Assembly (NCBI GenBank): GCA_002166865.1
Contig: NHTQ01000001.1
Location: forward strand, 558,001 to 622,000
Direction of reading: 5' to 3'
From: Rhodobacteraceae bacterium WFHF2C18
GTDB lineage: Bacteria > Pseudomonadota > Alphaproteobacteria > Rhodobacterales > Rhodobacteraceae
DNA: 64,000 bases
Of the stretch, positions 62,486 to 64,000 are shown in pieces. The position numbers and the translations under genes are program-made. The notes beneath the pieces are model-generated. The model saw nothing but the letters and a program-made list of their open reading frames with translations, had not been told where the DNA came from and searched no databases. Every line of letters starts with the position of its first letter. Position 1 is the stretch's first letter.

Positions 62486-64000
62486 TTAGCCCTGAACCGC
62501 GTGCAGCGAAACCCCCGCATTGGACAGCGCGTTCCAGATCCGGCCGTCCCGCCCGTAGACATCGGCGCGGTAGTGCGTCGGCCCCTTGGCCCGGGTAAAG
62601 GCGGTGCGATAGATGATGTGCACCGGCACGTGCTTGTCCAGGTCGACCCGGGTCTCGCGTCCCGTATCAAGGATCGAGTGGAAAACCTGCTTGGGGTTGT
62701 CCTCCTGCCGCGCCAGCAGTTCGTAGGCAAACTCGAAGGGCTTCTGCAGGCGGATGCAGCCGTGGCTGAAGTCCCGCTTGTTGCGGTCGAAAAGATGCTT
62801 CTGCGGCGTGTCGTGCAGGTAGATGTTGTACTTGTTGGGGAACATGAACTTCACCAACCCCAGGGCGTTGCGCGGCGAGGGCGGCTGCTTGAGGTCGAAG
62901 GGGAAATTCCGCCGGTTGTAGCGGGAGAAGTTGACCCGGCTGCGGCTGACCGCGCGGCCGCGGGAATCCACCAGCTTGAGGTGGCCGGCGGCATAGGGGT
63001 TGCGCTTCATCTTGGGCAGGTATTCCTTCACCGCGATGGAGCGCGGCACATGCCAGGTGGGATTGATGATCAGATGCTCCATCTCGTCGGAGAACTCGGG
63101 ACTGCGGCGGTCATGGGTGTTCTTGCCCACCACGGCGCGGGTGCGGAAGGTCACCACGTCATTGTCCACCAGCCGCGCGCTGAAGTCGGTCAGGTTGACC
63201 AGAACATGGCGGTCGCCGCGGTCGAAATTCAGCCAGCGTTCGCGCTCCATGGCGACAAGGACGGCCTGCAGGCGCGCCTCGATCGGCTTGTTGATCTCGG
63301 CCACGGTGTCGGGCCCGGCCACGCCGTCGGCCTCGAGCCCGTGGGCGCGCTGGAACCTCTGAACCGCCTGCAGGATCCCCGTGTCATAGGTCTGGGTCAC
63401 GCTTCGCGCGAGAAAGCCCATGGCCATCAGCCGATTGCGCAGCGCCACCACCGCGCGGCCGGATTGGCCGGGCTCCAGCGCGCGGGCCGGCACCTCGGGC
63501 CCCCAGCCGCCCGCCTCCATCTTGCGTTGGAGGCGCAGCTTTTCCTTCACGAGGCGGCTGTATTCGTTCGTCTGCGGGGGCAGTTCGCGGAAGAAGGCGC
63601 GCGGCTCCGCCTTCGCCAGCCGGGTCAGAAGATCCGTGCGGTCACGGTAGGGCACCTGCCGCTTGATCCCGCTGATCACGCGCGAGGGGATCAGCACGCC
63701 CGTCTGCATGTCCCGGGCCAGGCGCAGGAAGCGCTTGCTGAGCGCGACTTCGAGAAATCCCAGGTCGCGGGCTGTCCGCGCCGCCTCCATCCGCGAGATC
63801 AGAGCGCGCGTGTCGTAGCGGCTGGCCGGAAGCCCGTGCACGCCCGCCTGCTTCATCGCTGACATCAGCGCGCGTAGGCGCGCCCGGTCGTCTTCGGCAT
63901 CGTCGGTCCAGATCCCGGTGAAATCCCGGCCTCGGTAGAAGGCGGCAACGGCGCGGTCGCCTGCGGCGGCCTCTGCCACGGCCTGCTTGAAGGCGGTCAC
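62486..64000 (-). CDS. L,D-transpeptidase (YcbB/LdtD-like), N-terminus outside window
   Basis: At least 504 residues of a periplasmic cell-wall cross-linking enzyme; the gene runs off the right end, so the signal peptide is not seen. A scaffold domain with FYRGRDFTGIWTDDAEDDR and LARDMQTGVL precedes a peptidoglycan-binding domain (about visible residues 175-235: LEPGQSGRAVVALRNRL). The YkuD catalytic domain follows with the cysteine motif FSHGCIRLQKPFEFAYELL, the His being in IYLHDTPQKHLF. It makes 3-3 cross-links or attaches proteins to peptidoglycan. It opens the operon that continues with lpxD. Confidence 0.92.
   Translation of the reverse strand: MTAFKQAVAEAAAGDRAVAAFYRGRDFTGIWTDDAEDDRARLRALMSAMKQAGVHGLPASRYDTRALISRMEAARTARDLGFLEVALSKRFLRLARDMQTGVLIPSRVISGIKRQVPYRDRTDLLTRLAKAEPRAFFRELPPQTNEYSRLVKEKLRLQRKMEAGGWGPEVPARALEPGQSGRAVVALRNRLMAMGFLARSVTQTYDTGILQAVQRFQRAHGLEADGVAGPDTVAEINKPIEARLQAVLVAMERERWLNFDRGDRHVLVNLTDFSARLVDNDVVTFRTRAVVGKNTHDRRSPEFSDEMEHLIINPTWHVPRSIAVKEYLPKMKRNPYAAGHLKLVDSRGRAVSRSRVNFSRYNRRNFPFDLKQPPSPRNALGLVKFMFPNKYNIYLHDTPQKHLFDRNKRDFSHGCIRLQKPFEFAYELLARQEDNPKQVFHSILDTGRETRVDLDKHVPVHIIYRTAFTRAKGPTHYRADVYGRDGRIWNALSNAGVSLHAVQG

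Overview
The window is a continuous piece of a GC-rich alphaproteobacterial chromosome, most likely from the order Rhodobacterales (Roseobacter/Rhodobacter type). Support for this is the gene order ntrC-ntrY-ntrX-trkA-trkH-hfq-hflX, an NtrC without the GAFTGA sigma-54 contact loop, a class II DAHP synthase, PstC/PstA proteins with long amino-terminal extensions, and many short ATGA gene overlaps. I cannot name a species. I saw no tRNA, rRNA, CRISPR array, insertion sequence or prophage.

Layout. 1-9.2 kb: nitrogen two-component genes (ntrC end, ntrYX), the Trk potassium uptake pair, and hfq-hflX. 9.2-10.3 kb: an SMR transporter next to two decayed genes, an Lrp-type ligand-binding remnant and a broken sulfotransferase. 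10.3-13.8 kb: two unrelated NADP isocitrate dehydrogenases side by side, a dimeric type and an 80 kDa monomeric type. 14-18.4 kb: a tightly overlapping minus-strand operon (acyl-CoA ligase, DsbA-like protein, ion channel, Bcr/CflA exporter) divergent from an XRE-cupin regulator. 18.5-28.8 kb: a 37-residue entericidin-like lipoprotein, a family 5 solute-binding protein, a strong small-RNA candidate, 3-hydroxybutyrate dehydrogenase and patatin, an octaheme cytochrome c with a b-type cytochrome partner, a DUF502 protein, psuG and rpsB-tsf.

29-34 kb: a LuxR solo coupled to aroQ, an FAD amine oxidase, and the divergent gcdH/LysR pair. 34.3-42.2 kb: the complete phosphate regulon phoR-pstS-pstC-pstA-pstB-phoU-phoB on the minus strand. 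A three-repeat Pho box precedes pstS and a palindromic repeat element lies between phoR and pstS. 42.2-44.3 kb: gamma carbonic anhydrase, gmk, yicC. 44.4-49 kb: a PAS_5 protein, class II DAHP synthase, a GlxA-type regulator and a PQQ-type sugar dehydrogenase. 49-54.6 kb: a branched-chain amino acid ABC transporter operon with a 44-codon ORF overlapping both ATPase genes. 54.6-58.8 kb: dxs-ispA-xseB divergent from a phosphotransferase. 58.8-59.05 kb: tandem small-RNA-like units. 59.2-64 kb: an IalB-like protein, then the minus-strand envelope operon L,D-transpeptidase - lpxD - acyl carrier protein - ketoacyl synthase.

Most genes are ordinary core metabolism. The points I would look at first are the small-RNA candidates at 20.6 kb and 58.97 kb, the octaheme cytochrome/cytochrome b module, the tandem isocitrate dehydrogenases, the non-canonical LuxR coupled to aroQ, the overlapping micro-ORF in the liv operon, and the decayed-gene block at 9.6-10.3 kb.
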